Shown: piece after piece, positions 52,679 through 61,584 of the stretch
Position numbering within the stretch: position 1 is the first letter of the stretch
Layout of the letters: each line of letters begins with the position of its first letter
Assembly: GCF_012726265.1 (NCBI RefSeq)
Contig: NZ_JAASAG010000002.1
Coordinates: 806,001 to 870,000 of the forward strand
DNA length: 64,000 nucleotides
Source of the DNA: Streptomyces sp. HNM0575
GTDB taxonomy: Bacteria > Actinomycetota > Actinomycetes > Streptomycetales > Streptomycetaceae
Direction of reading: 5' to 3'
Translations under genes and position numbers: made by a program
The notes under the pieces: generated by a model
Databases searched by the model: none
Seen by the model: the letters and a program-made list of their open reading frames with translations, nothing else
Told to the model about the DNA's origin: nothing

Positions 52679-54160
52679 ATGCCTGGCTCGGGACATCCCT
52701 TGGGGCGTCGATCGGTCCTGCGCAAAGGAGTCCTGGGGGCCGCGGCCCTGGGAGTGCTCGGAGCGGGAACCGCGCAAGCGAGCCTGCCGAGCGGGCCGAA
52801 GCGGGAGAGGAAGGGGCAGAGGAACGCGGACGCACCGGGCAAGCGGCTCGCGATCATAGGCGCGGGCGCGGCGGGCGTCGCCACCGCCTACTTCTGCGAT
52901 TCGTCGTGGAGCGTCGACCTCTTCGAGTCGCGGGACAAGATCGGCGGCCACGCCGACACGGTGTCCGTCACCGACGGGGACAAGAAGTACGCGGTCGACA
53001 TCGGCGCCGAGTTCTTCCACCCCAACACCCACCCGATGTACTGGTCGTTCCTGGAGGAGATCGGCGCCCGCACCGACGACCCCGCGACGAGCAAGGTGAT
53101 CGAGGGGCCGGCGAGCCTCACCGTCTTCGACGGCGCCACCGGCAAGCCCCGCTTCGGCTCGGAACACGTCCTGGACGACCTCCCCGGCGCGCTGAGCTTC
53201 CTCGCCTTCACCAGGGAGGCGCGGAAGATGACCGAGCCCGACGCCCCGTGGGGGACCACCATGGGCGAGTGGCTCGACGGCCTCAGCATCGACGCCGACT
53301 ACCGGCGCGACGTCCTCACCCCCTGGCTGTCCTCCCTGACCTGCGGCGACACCGAACTCGTGCGTACGCAGTCGGCGCGCGCCCATCTCTCGTCGTTCGC
53401 GAAGACCTTCCCCAGCAACATCTTCGAGTCCGTGCACACCTACAACTCGACGGTGGGCCTTGAGGGTTATCTGCGGATGCTGCTCGACGCCTGTGAGAAC
53501 ACCAACGTCCTCACCCGCGCCGCGGTGCAGAGCCTGGAGGAGCGGTCCGGCACCTGGCACGTCCGTACCGACTCCGGCCGTCACGGCCCGTACGACGCGG
53601 TCGTCGTCACCGCCCCGCCGCCCGTCTCGAAGGGCTTCTTCGGCGACGCCCCGGACTTGAGCCGCATCGGGGAGTACCTGGGCCTGCACGAATACCACCC
53701 CGCGCGCCTCGTCATCCACCGCGACCCCCACTACATGCCCGCCGACAAGGGCTACTGGTCTGTCCAGAACGCCGCCGCGGGCGGCCGCAACTGCGAGACG
53801 TCGATCTGGGTCGGCGCGTACTACGGCACCTCGGACCCGGCCACCAAGCCGAACATCTTCAAGAGCTGGGCCGCCTACCGGTCCTCGGATCCCGCCGAGA
53901 TCCTCGCCGAACGCCGGTTCCGGCACCCCCTGTGCACGCCCCGCAGCCTCGGCGCGGCACGCGACATGATGGCCTTGCAGGGCGAGCGGAACCTCTACTT
54001 CGCGGGCAGCTTCACCACGATCACCGACCTCCAGGAGACGTCCCTGTACTCGGGGCTCAAGGTCGCGGAGAGCCTCAACCCGGAAGGCCCGGAACTCACT
54101 TCGTTCAAGCAGCGCCTCGCCGACGACGACCTGCTCGGAGTCTCATACGACGTGGTCTGA
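52679..54160 (+). CDS. Tat-exported FAD-dependent amine-oxidase-like oxidoreductase
   Basis: A 493-residue flavoprotein. The N-terminus GRRSVLRKGVLGAAALGVLG is a twin-arginine signal with cleavage about AQA. A dinucleotide fold follows (LAIIGAGAAGVATAYFCD), then FESRDKIGGHADTVSV, which resembles the COG2907 type of FAD/NAD oxidoreductase, and GAEFFHPNTHPMYW. The C-terminal FAD contact is NLYFAGSFTTITDLQETSLY. GGAGG five bases upstream fixes ATG 52679. COG2907 proteins are usually cytoplasmic and near cyclopropane-fatty-acid synthases; here neither holds. Substrate unknown. Confidence 0.8.
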   Translation: MPGSGHPLGRRSVLRKGVLGAAALGVLGAGTAQASLPSGPKRERKGQRNADAPGKRLAIIGAGAAGVATAYFCDSSWSVDLFESRDKIGGHADTVSVTDGDKKYAVDIGAEFFHPNTHPMYWSFLEEIGARTDDPATSKVIEGPASLTVFDGATGKPRFGSEHVLDDLPGALSFLAFTREARKMTEPDAPWGTTMGEWLDGLSIDADYRRDVLTPWLSSLTCGDTELVRTQSARAHLSSFAKTFPSNIFESVHTYNSTVGLEGYLRMLLDACENTNVLTRAAVQSLEERSGTWHVRTDSGRHGPYDAVVVTAPPPVSKGFFGDAPDLSRIGEYLGLHEYHPARLVIHRDPHYMPADKGYWSVQNAAAGGRNCETSIWVGAYYGTSDPATKPNIFKSWAAYRSSDPAEILAERRFRHPLCTPRSLGAARDMMALQGERNLYFAGSFTTITDLQETSLYSGLKVAESLNPEGPELTSFKQRLADDDLLGVSYDVV

Positions 54161-54346
54161 GCCCGCGGAGGGCGCGGACCGGCACGGGTATCACCGACTC
54201 CCCGGCCACGTTCGCCGCCGCACAGCGACTATGTATGTTGGCAGGCCGTGGACCGGCCGGTGAGCACCGCGACAAGCTCGCCAACTGCCTTCACCAGTCC
54301 CCGTGCAGCGGCATTACGGGCAATCTGCGCAAGAGGAGAGAACGGC

Positions 54347-54694
54347 ATGATCTTCATCACGGCGAAGTTCCGCGTACGGCCCGAGCATGCGGACCGCTGG
54401 CCCGACATCGCCCGCGACTTCACCGAGGCGACGCGCGCGGAGCCGGGCTGCATGTGGTTCGACTGGTCCCGCAGCGTCGAGGACCCGACTGAGTACGTTC
54501 TGGTCGAGGCCTTCCGTGACGACGAAGCCGGCGCCGCACACGTCGGTTCCGAGCACTTCAAGACCGCCCGGCGCGAACTACCCCCGCATCTCGCCGAGAC
54601 TCCCCTGATCATCAACGCGAACATCGACCAGGACGACTGGTCGCAGCTCGGCGAGATGTCCGTCGACCAGCCAGGTTCCGAGGACGGAAGCTGA
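54347..54694 (+). CDS. Antibiotic biosynthesis monooxygenase (ABM) family protein
   Basis: A 115-residue dimeric alpha-beta-barrel protein. MIFITAKFRVRPEHADRWPD and AEPGCMWFDWSRSVEDPTEY, then VEAFRDDEAGAAHVGSEHFK are the family's strand and His motifs, as in YgiN-type quinol monooxygenases. AGAGGAGAGAA precedes the ATG. It lies 186 bp after the FAD oxidoreductase on the same strand and might be cotranscribed. Confidence 0.82.
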   Translation: MIFITAKFRVRPEHADRWPDIARDFTEATRAEPGCMWFDWSRSVEDPTEYVLVEAFRDDEAGAAHVGSEHFKTARRELPPHLAETPLIINANIDQDDWSQLGEMSVDQPGSEDGS

Positions 54695-54765
54695 GCACCG
54701 GCGGGTGCCGGCGCAGCGGCCGCAGCCGCGTCCCGGCGGTCCCGCGGCCCCGGTCTCCGACGGCG

Positions 54766-55056
54766 TCAGGCGACGCCGTCCTCCTGGCTCTGGTTCGCCG
54801 AGATCCGCTCCTTGGCCCGGCCGACGCCGTCCGCGATCTGCTCGGACATCGCGTCGCGCTGCCTGCGCAGCAGCACGAAGCTGATCGGGGCCGAGACCAC
54901 CAGCGCCAGCAGCACGACCCACAGCGGGTTGGAGCTGCCGATGCCCTCGGGAATGATCCCGGTGTACGCGAGGAGCGCGACGACGAGGAGGCAGGCGGCG
55001 AAGACGCCGGCCCGCATGGCGGTGTAGCGGAGCGTTGCGTGCGACTTGCTGCTCAC
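54766..55056 (-). CDS. DUF4229 two-helix membrane protein
   Basis: A 96-residue protein with two membrane helices (AMRAGVFAACLLVVALLAYT and LWVVLLALVVSAPISFVLL) and a charged C-terminus (LRRQRDAMSEQIADGVGRAK). The N-terminal HATLRYTAMRAG and the layout match DUF4229. GTG 55056 has GGAGAAG six bases upstream. Function unknown. The 218-bp gap beyond it (55057-55274) is full of GTGCGCGG-type short repeats. Confidence 0.75.
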   Translation of the reverse strand: MSSKSHATLRYTAMRAGVFAACLLVVALLAYTGIIPEGIGSSNPLWVVLLALVVSAPISFVLLRRQRDAMSEQIADGVGRAKERISANQSQEDGVA

Positions 55057-55274
55057 GGGGTCTTCTCCGGACTTCTCGGTGATACGGGCGCCCGCCTGTC
55101 GTGCGGCGCCCTTCATGCGGCTCGGGGGCCGTGGCGCGGTGCGCGGCGCACGGTGCGCCCACGCGGTGCGAGTGCGCGAGTGTGCGGGTGCGCAGGGACC
55201 GCGCGTGCCCTCCGTCCAGTCAAACACAGCGCGCAGGCGATCATTCCGGCCCCTCCCGGCCCCGGAGCCGGGCT

Positions 55275-55799
55275 CTAGTCGAGGGCCAGCCAGAAGGTGA
55301 CGTCGTCCCGCAGATCGCCGTCCGCGACCTTGATCGCACCCGGCAGACGCCCCGTCTCGCGATACCCGCAGCCGGTGTAGAAGCGCTCTAGGCCGAGTCC
55401 GCCGCGGCAGGTGAGCCGGATCGCGGTGATGCCCTCGATCTCCCGTGCCGTCTTCTCGACCTCGGACATCAGTTCCCGCCCATGGCCTTTCCCCTGGAGC
55501 GAGGGGTGCACCATCACGGTGTAGACCGAGCACCAGTGGCGCTTGAGCCGGTGCCCGTTCAGGGCGATGAAGGCGCCCCCGACGATCGTGTCGCGCCCGT
55601 CGCGGGCGATCAGCATCCGCGTACGGCCGGAGTCGACGGCGGCCAGGTGGGCCAGCAGATCCGGGTGCACCTCCTCCGGAGTCACCGGCGGCACGAAGCC
55701 CACGGCACCGCCCGCATTGGTGACGTCCGCCCACAACGCGCCCAAGCCGTCGCGGAGTTGAGGCGTGATGGATGGATCCGTTTCGAAGGTGAGCGACAT
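55275..55799 (-). CDS. GNAT-family N-acetyltransferase
   Basis: A 174-residue single-domain acetyltransferase. The acetyl-CoA loop is VHPSLQGKGHGRELMSEVEK (Q/R-x-x-G-x-G), preceded by the WCSVYTVMV strand and followed by IRLTCRGGLGLERFYTGCGY. Target unknown. Divergent from the DUF3344-like secreted protein. Confidence 0.85.
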   Translation of the reverse strand: MSLTFETDPSITPQLRDGLGALWADVTNAGGAVGFVPPVTPEEVHPDLLAHLAAVDSGRTRMLIARDGRDTIVGGAFIALNGHRLKRHWCSVYTVMVHPSLQGKGHGRELMSEVEKTAREIEGITAIRLTCRGGLGLERFYTGCGYRETGRLPGAIKVADGDLRDDVTFWLALD

Positions 55800-55942
55800 A
55801 GGACCGACCTTACGACCGAGCTTGCCCGGGCATTCGTCCGGCCCTTTCCGATGCCCTCTTCAGCCGGACGCGCACCATCGGGTGTCCGCTAGTCAGTGAA
55901 AAGGTAAAGATGACCGGCGCGCCACCGGATTTTGAACCACCG

Positions 55943-55954
55943 CCTTTGTAAAGG
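55943..55954. promoter_or_regulatory. CCTTTGTAAAGG palindrome upstream of the DUF3344-like gene
   Basis: A perfect 5-bp-arm dyad (CCTTT-GT-AAAGG) in an AT-rich patch 35 bp before the ATG, with AAAGGTAAAGATGACC as a partial repeat at 55899. It may be an operator or part of a promoter for either divergent gene. Confidence 0.35.
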
Positions 55955-55988
55955 TCGCTCTGTTTCGTGACGGGAGACGGAGACAACC

Positions 55989-57086
55989 ATGGTGGGCAAG
56001 AAGAAATCAGCTGTGCGCGGACTGACCTGCGCGATGCTCTGCGCGGCGGCGACGGTGTCGCTCTCGCCGCAGGCGACGTCGGCGCCGAACCCCAGGCCGA
56101 ATGAGACGGGCCAGGCGCTCAAGGAGCGCTACCACGCGACGCGTCACGGCGGCATCGCCACCGCCGCGAACGCGTCGATCACATGCCGCAAGTCGGCCGC
56201 AAAAGCCGGCCCGTGCGGCTCGGCCCAGAAGGGCGGGAGCGGCCGGAACAGCGACTTCGACATGTTCTACTCCGACGTCGACCGCGACCGGAACACGTAC
56301 AACTCCACCCGCGCGACGCTGCGGCTGCCGAAGAAGGCCGAGGTCTCCTACGCGCGGCTCTACTGGGGCGGCAATCTCCGTGTCGGCGAGGTCAAGCCGG
56401 CGAAGGACAACGGCCGGGCGCTGATGGCCGAGCCGCGCGGCTCGTACCGGTCGGTCAAGGCGGACACGGTGCGCACGCACCGCCGCGCGGACGGAGCGGA
56501 CGCCTACCAGGCCTCCGCGAACGTGACGTCGCTGGTGCGCAAAAGCGGCCCGGGCGCGTACACCGTGGCGCAGCTCAATGTCGCCAAGGGCCGCTCCAAG
56601 GCGGGCGCGTGGGGCGGCTGGACGCTGGTCGTGGCGTACGAGAACAAGAAGTCGCCGCTTCGTCATCTGAGCGTCTGGGACGGATTCGCGGCGTCGGAAC
56701 GGAATTCCGGCGGCATGCCCGTGGCGGGCCCGGCGATGGAATTCCCCGCGGGCGCCAAGGGATCGGTGGGCGTCGTCGGATACGACGGCGACCGCGGAGC
56801 GGGCGGCGAGTCCCTCACGGTGTCGGCCAACAAGCGTGCGGGGACGCGGATTTCGAATTCGGCGAACCCCCGCGACGACCTGTTCAACTCGACGATCACC
56901 GACCGCGGCCGCGAGGTGGCGGGGCGGGCTCCCGCGTACCGCAACACGCTCGGATACGACTCCGACGTGCTGGACGCGCGGGAGGCGCTGCGTGCCGGCG
57001 GGAACCGCCTCCAGTTCCGCTTCGCGTCCGGCGACGACGACTACCTGCTCGGCGCGCTCTTCGCGCAGGTAGACGCCCGCCGCTGA
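55989..57086 (+). CDS. Secreted DUF3344-like surface protein
   Basis: A 365-residue exported protein. Signal peptide MVGKKKSAVRGLTCAMLCAA to about TSA. The mature part starts LKERYHATRHGGIATAANAS and has DFDMFYSDVDRDRNTYNSTR, SYARLYWGGNLRVGE, YQASANVTSLVRKSGPGAYT, AGAWGGWTLVVAYE and AYRNTLGYDSDVLDAREAL, the pattern I associate with DUF3344 domains, often the N-terminal domain of long repeat-bearing surface proteins. Here the protein ends after the one domain and has no anchor. CGGGAGACGGAGACAACC precedes the ATG. Just upstream of the polysaccharide operon but not overlapping it (63-bp gap). Confidence 0.75.
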   Translation: MVGKKKSAVRGLTCAMLCAAATVSLSPQATSAPNPRPNETGQALKERYHATRHGGIATAANASITCRKSAAKAGPCGSAQKGGSGRNSDFDMFYSDVDRDRNTYNSTRATLRLPKKAEVSYARLYWGGNLRVGEVKPAKDNGRALMAEPRGSYRSVKADTVRTHRRADGADAYQASANVTSLVRKSGPGAYTVAQLNVAKGRSKAGAWGGWTLVVAYENKKSPLRHLSVWDGFAASERNSGGMPVAGPAMEFPAGAKGSVGVVGYDGDRGAGGESLTVSANKRAGTRISNSANPRDDLFNSTITDRGREVAGRAPAYRNTLGYDSDVLDAREALRAGGNRLQFRFASGDDDYLLGALFAQVDARR

Positions 57087-57149
57087 CTCCGAGAATCCGC
57101 TGTTCCGCCAAGAAGCCTGTCCGGCTGTGACGTTGAGGGAGACGTCCGG

Positions 57150-58316
57150 GTGCAATCCCAGCGTAGAGAAGGAACTGACCGGCTGACGGTCCTTCATCTG
57201 GCACAACCGGTCGAAGGCGGGGTGGCGAGGGTCGTGGCCGATCTGGCCCGGGCCCAGACGCGGGAAGGCGTACGCGCCGTGGTGGCCTGTCCGGACGGCG
57301 GAAGCCTCTCCGGACAGGCCGCGGACGGCGGTGCGGAAGTCGAACTCTGGGCGGCCGTAAGGGAGTTGGGCCCCCAGATCGCGGCGGAGACCCTTCGGGC
57401 GGCACGGCTGGTCCGACGGATCTCGCCCGATGTCGTGCATGCGCACAGCGCCAAGGCGGGACTGGCCGCACGGCTGGCGCTGCGCGGCAGGGTGCCCACC
57501 GTCTACCAGCCGCACGCCTGGTCGTTCGAGGCCGTCGAGGGGCGCACCGCCCGGCTCGCCCGCTCCTGGGAGCGCCGGGCCGCGCGCTGGACGGACCGCG
57601 TGCTGTGCGTGAGCGAGGCGGAACGCCGTACGGGCGAGCAGGCCGGGATCGCCGCGCGGTGGGCCGTGGTGCACAACGGCGTCCCGGAGGCCGAGCCCTG
57701 CGAACGTGCCGTGGCGCGCGAGGAGTTGCACCAGCTGGCGGAGGTGCCGGACGGCGCTCCGCTCGTGGTGTGCGTGGGGCGGCTGTGCAGGCAGAAGGGG
57801 CAGCGGGTGCTGCTCGACGCGTGGCGGCGCATCGCCGACGACGTACCGGAGGCCTGGCTCGTGCTCGTGGGCGACGGGCCCGACCGCGGTGATCTGAGCG
57901 GATCGGCGCCCGAGCGGGTGCTGTTCGCGGGGGCGAGCGACACGGCCGGCCGCTGGTACGCCGCGGCCGATCTGGTCGTACTGCCCTCCCGCTGGGAAGG
58001 CATGGCGCTCACTCCCCTCGAAGCGATGGCCCACGCCCGTCCCGTCGTGCTCACGGACGTGGGCGGGGCGCGCGAGTGCCTGCCGCCCGGGCAGCACGAG
58101 TCGTCCCTCGTGCCGCCCGATGATCCGGGGGCCCTCGCCGAGGCGGTCACGCATCTGCTGCGGGCGCCGGACGTACGGGAGTTCATGGGCGAGGCCGCAC
58201 GCAAGCACGTGCGCGCCGACTTCGACGTGCGGCAGACCGCGGCCTCGGTGCTGCGGCTGTACGGCGAAGTGCTCGGCGCCCGCGCCCGCGACGGCAAGGG
58301 ACGGGCGGCACTATGA
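57150..58316 (+). CDS. GT4 family glycosyltransferase
   Basis: A 388-residue GT-B glycosyltransferase of family 4, first gene of the polysaccharide operon. N-terminus LTVLHLAQPVEGGVARVVAD (donor-side glycine loop) and VVHAHSAKAGLAARLALRG; C-terminal nucleotide-sugar site VCVGRLCRQKGQRVLLDAW and the E-x7-E motif in PSRWEGMALTPLEAMAHARP. GTG 57150 has AGGGAGA eight bases upstream. ATGA overlap with the next gene. Sugar and linkage unknown. Confidence 0.9.
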   Translation: MQSQRREGTDRLTVLHLAQPVEGGVARVVADLARAQTREGVRAVVACPDGGSLSGQAADGGAEVELWAAVRELGPQIAAETLRAARLVRRISPDVVHAHSAKAGLAARLALRGRVPTVYQPHAWSFEAVEGRTARLARSWERRAARWTDRVLCVSEAERRTGEQAGIAARWAVVHNGVPEAEPCERAVAREELHQLAEVPDGAPLVVCVGRLCRQKGQRVLLDAWRRIADDVPEAWLVLVGDGPDRGDLSGSAPERVLFAGASDTAGRWYAAADLVVLPSRWEGMALTPLEAMAHARPVVLTDVGGARECLPPGQHESSLVPPDDPGALAEAVTHLLRAPDVREFMGEAARKHVRADFDVRQTAASVLRLYGEVLGARARDGKGRAAL

Positions 58317-59911
58317 CGGCGGACAGCACGGACGAGCGGGCGAGCAGCGCACGGGTGGTGACCAAGCCTGCGTCGGCGCCGGGAAAGGCCTCCGAGAGCG
58401 GCGTCGTCGTACGGCCACCCCAGCAGGCGGCCGACCGGGCCGTGCCCGCGCCAGTCGGCACTCTGCGCAGACGCCGGAACCTGCTGCGGCTTCGCCATCG
58501 CGGTGCCGCGGCGCTCGCCTTCGCCGACGCGGCCTCGGGCGCGGCCGTCGTGGCGGTGATGGCCTCGGCCGTCGGCGGGTCACAAGCGGACGCCCTGCTG
58601 CTGGGGCCCGTCGTGGGCGGCGCTCTCGCGCTCAACGCCCAGGCGGGCCTGTACCGGCCGGGGCTGATGGCGTACGCGCTCGACGAACTCCCCGCGGTGG
58701 CCTCCCGCGTCGCCGTGGTCTGGTGCGTCGCCGCGGCACTCCTCGCGTCGCTCGACCGCCCGTCGGCGCTGGACTGGGCGGCACTCCTCATCGCGATCAG
58801 CGCGAACGCGGTGCTCACCGCCACGGCCCGCTTCCTGGTGCACGGCTTCCGGCGGATGAAGGCGCGGCGGCGGCCACGGCCCGCGCTGATCGTGGGCAGC
58901 GGACGGCTGGCCCGTACGGTCGCCGGCGTCTTCTCCGAGCACTCCTGCTACGGGCTGCGGCCCGTCGGCTTCGTCGACCTGGTCGGCACGGCGGACACCG
59001 CAGCGGCCCTCGACGGCGCGAGCGACGCCACCGGCACGGACGCCGGCGACGGGCACGCGGACCGCGACGGCGCACCGCTGCCGGTGGTCGTCGTGCTGGA
59101 GGACGTGACGAGAGCGGTCATCCAGAACACCGTCCGCGACGTGGTCTTCCTCGGATCTCCGTGGGAGGAGGCCCGGAACGCCCTGCTGGCAAGGGCGTTG
59201 GGCGAACGCGGGGTGACGGGCTGGCTCGTGCGGCCGGGCTGTGCCGTGGGGGCTCACGGAACGCACGACGGGGGGCCTTCGCATGTGTGGGGCTTCTCGT
59301 GCAGGCGGCTGTCCCTGGAGTGCCCCGGTTCGGGGTGGAGCTGGCGCAAGCGGCTGCTGGACCTGGCGCTGGTCGCGCCGGCGCTGGTCGTCGCGGCGCC
59401 GCTGCTGGCGGCGTGCGCGCTGGCCGTACGGCTGTCGGACGGGCGCGGAGTGATCTTCCGTCAGGAGCGGGTGGGCCTGGGCGGCGGTCCGTTCACGCTG
59501 CTGAAGTTCCGCACGCTGCGGCCCGCGGACGAGAACGAGTCGGCGACGCTGTGGAGCGTCGCGGGCGACGAGCGGATGAGCGCCGTCGGGCGGCTGCTGC
59601 GCCGTACGTCGCTGGACGAGCTGCCGCAGCTGTGGAACGTGCTGCGCGGCGACATGAGCCTCGTCGGGCCGCGGCCCGAACGCCCTTATTTCGTGCAGCA
59701 GTTCAGCCAGGAGCTACCCGGCTACGCGGAGCGGCACCGCTCGCCCGTCGGCATCACCGGGCTGGCTCAGGTGCACGGGCTGCGCGGCAACACCTCCATC
59801 GAGGACCGGGCGCGCTTCGACAACCACTACATCGAGACGTGGTCGCTCTGGCAGGACGTGCGGATCATGTTCCGCACGGTGACCTCGTTCTTCCGCCTCG
59901 AAGGACGGTGA
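58313..59911 (+). CDS. Polyprenyl-phosphate sugar-1-phosphate transferase
   Basis: A 532-residue membrane initiating enzyme of the WbaP/PglC superfamily. The N-terminal half has about four helices and a Rossmann-like cytoplasmic domain (ALIVGSGRLARTVAGVFSE). The C-terminal catalytic domain has WRKRLLDLALVAPALVVAAP, IFRQERVGLGGGPFTLLKFR and the signature RTSLDELPQLWNVLRGDMSL then VGPRPERP. It transfers a sugar phosphate to undecaprenyl phosphate, starting repeat-unit synthesis on the inner face of the membrane. Overlaps both neighbours by 4 bp. Confidence 0.92.
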   Translation: MTADSTDERASSARVVTKPASAPGKASESGVVVRPPQQAADRAVPAPVGTLRRRRNLLRLRHRGAAALAFADAASGAAVVAVMASAVGGSQADALLLGPVVGGALALNAQAGLYRPGLMAYALDELPAVASRVAVVWCVAAALLASLDRPSALDWAALLIAISANAVLTATARFLVHGFRRMKARRRPRPALIVGSGRLARTVAGVFSEHSCYGLRPVGFVDLVGTADTAAALDGASDATGTDAGDGHADRDGAPLPVVVVLEDVTRAVIQNTVRDVVFLGSPWEEARNALLARALGERGVTGWLVRPGCAVGAHGTHDGGPSHVWGFSCRRLSLECPGSGWSWRKRLLDLALVAPALVVAAPLLAACALAVRLSDGRGVIFRQERVGLGGGPFTLLKFRTLRPADENESATLWSVAGDERMSAVGRLLRRTSLDELPQLWNVLRGDMSLVGPRPERPYFVQQFSQELPGYAERHRSPVGITGLAQVHGLRGNTSIEDRARFDNHYIETWSLWQDVRIMFRTVTSFFRLEGR

Positions 59912-61584
59912 TCGGGGTGACGGTCGCACTTCCGGAGAGCCGGCGTCCGCCGGGCGGCGACGACGCGGGCGCACGAGCCGCCCGTGCGGACGGCGGACAC
60001 GGCCCGGGGCACCGGGCGCCGGCGTCCCACGGTCCGGCCGGAAGCCCGGCGGGTGCGAACGGACCGGTGCCCTGGCGGCACTGGGCTCCCATGGCTCCGG
60101 CGGTGGCGACCGTGCTGGTCCTCTGTGCGCCGGTGCGTACCGGCGACGTGACCACCTCGGGCAAGATCACTGCCGCAGACGCGGCCTCCATGGTGCTGGT
60201 GGTGTGGTGCCTGGTGAGGCTGCTGCGCGGACGCGGCGGTCGTCTGACACCCAGGGCGGCGGTGGTGCTCGGGGCACCGGCTGTCGCCTTCGCGGTGGCG
60301 ACCGCCGCGTCCGCCGATCCGTGGGCGAGCGTGCCCGGCTTCGTACGCTGCCTCCAGATCTTCGTGCTGGTCCCCGGTGCGCTGCTGCTTCTGCTGCGCG
60401 GCGCAAGGGACTTCAGACTCCTGTGCTGGTCCGTGATCGTGCTGGCGCTGGTGCAGGGGACGGTCGGCGTCGTACAGAGCCTGACCGGCACCGGCGCCTC
60501 GTACATGGGGAAGAACGTCCGCGCCGTGGGCACCTTCGGGCCGCTCGACGTGATGGGGATGTCGACTGTCGTCTCCCTGGGGCTCGTTGCCGCCTTCGCG
60601 CTCTCCCTCGCGTACCCGGCCGACTGCTCACGCCGGCAGCGGATCACCGCGATGTGCTGTGCCTTCGCGCTGCTGCCGCCGCTCGTCCTGTCCTACAGCC
60701 GCGGCGCGTGGATCGCGACGGCCGTCGCCTGTACGACGGTGCTGGTGCTGGCGGGGGTGCGCAGGGCCGTGGCGGTGCTGCTGGCGCTGGTGGCCGCATC
60801 GGTGGTGCTGGTGGGCGGCTTCGGCGTCGGCTCGGCGATGGTCACGGAGCGGCTGACGAGCATCGCCGACATCGGTTCCGCGCCGGACCGCTCCGTCACC
60901 GACCGCTACAGCCTCTGGTCGGCGGCGACCGGCATCTGGCAGGACTCTCCGGTGACGGGCGTCGGCCCGAAGAACTTCGCGGCGCAGCGCGACGGGCACG
61001 CCACGCTCGGGCTCTCCTCGGGAAGCGACACCGCGGGCGCGGGCATGCAGTTCCAGAAGGAGCCGCTGCTCTCGCCGCACAACATGTATCTGCTCGTGCT
61101 CAGCGAGCAGGGCCTCGTCGGGATCACGGCGCTCGTCGGCGGCGGAGGCGTGCTGCTGGTGTGCGGGTTGCGGAGGGTGCACGCGGCTCACAGGGCGCGG
61201 CAGGCGCACGGCTACGGCGGCTGGGGCGGGGGCAGTTCGTACGCCTCCGGCCCGGACGCGACGGCCTCGGACGTCAGGGTCTCGGACGCCCCGGGTTCGT
61301 ACGTCCCGGATTCGTACGTTCCGGATTCGTGCGCCCCGGGTTCGTACGAGTGCGGGCTGGCCGCCGCCGGACTGCTCGTCTGGCAGGCCGTCGACTTCCT
61401 GTACGCCGACATCGGCGGCCCGTCGACCGTGCTGACCGCGGTCGTGCTCGGCGGTGTCGCCTGGTGGGCGCTCGCGTCCCCCGCGGACGGCGACTCGGCC
61501 GCGGACGCCGGCGACGCCGGCGACGCCGGTGAGGCCGGGTACGCCGAAGGCCGCGAGGGCAAGGCAGAGGCACCGGCTCGATGA
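59908..61584 (+). CDS. O-antigen-ligase/polymerase-like membrane protein
   Basis: A 558-residue Wzy/WaaL-type protein with ten or more helices. A ~45-residue Ala/Gly/Pro-rich leader precedes WAPMAPAVATVLVLCAPV. The large extracytoplasmic loop has DRYSLWSAATGIWQDSPVTG and VGPKNFAAQRDGHATL, typical of the Wzy_C domain, followed by SPHNMYLLVLSEQGLVG. Near residue 465 is a pentapeptide repeat region (SYVPDSYVPDSCAPGSYE) coded by four 15-bp units at 61294-61353. GTG 59908 overlaps the previous stop (GTGA); a GTG at 59917 is an alternative. Confidence 0.85.
   Translation: MIGVTVALPESRRPPGGDDAGARAARADGGHGPGHRAPASHGPAGSPAGANGPVPWRHWAPMAPAVATVLVLCAPVRTGDVTTSGKITAADAASMVLVVWCLVRLLRGRGGRLTPRAAVVLGAPAVAFAVATAASADPWASVPGFVRCLQIFVLVPGALLLLLRGARDFRLLCWSVIVLALVQGTVGVVQSLTGTGASYMGKNVRAVGTFGPLDVMGMSTVVSLGLVAAFALSLAYPADCSRRQRITAMCCAFALLPPLVLSYSRGAWIATAVACTTVLVLAGVRRAVAVLLALVAASVVLVGGFGVGSAMVTERLTSIADIGSAPDRSVTDRYSLWSAATGIWQDSPVTGVGPKNFAAQRDGHATLGLSSGSDTAGAGMQFQKEPLLSPHNMYLLVLSEQGLVGITALVGGGGVLLVCGLRRVHAAHRARQAHGYGGWGGGSSYASGPDATASDVRVSDAPGSYVPDSYVPDSCAPGSYECGLAAAGLLVWQAVDFLYADIGGPSTVLTAVVLGGVAWWALASPADGDSAADAGDAGDAGEAGYAEGREGKAEAPAR
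61294..61353. repeat. Four 15-bp tandem units within the ligase-like gene
   Basis: GGTTCGTACGTCCCG, GATTCGTACGTTCCG, GATTCGTGCGCCCCG and GGTTCGTACGAGTGC follow each other without gaps and code for a degenerate SYVPD-type pentapeptide repeat in a non-membrane loop. Confidence 0.85.
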
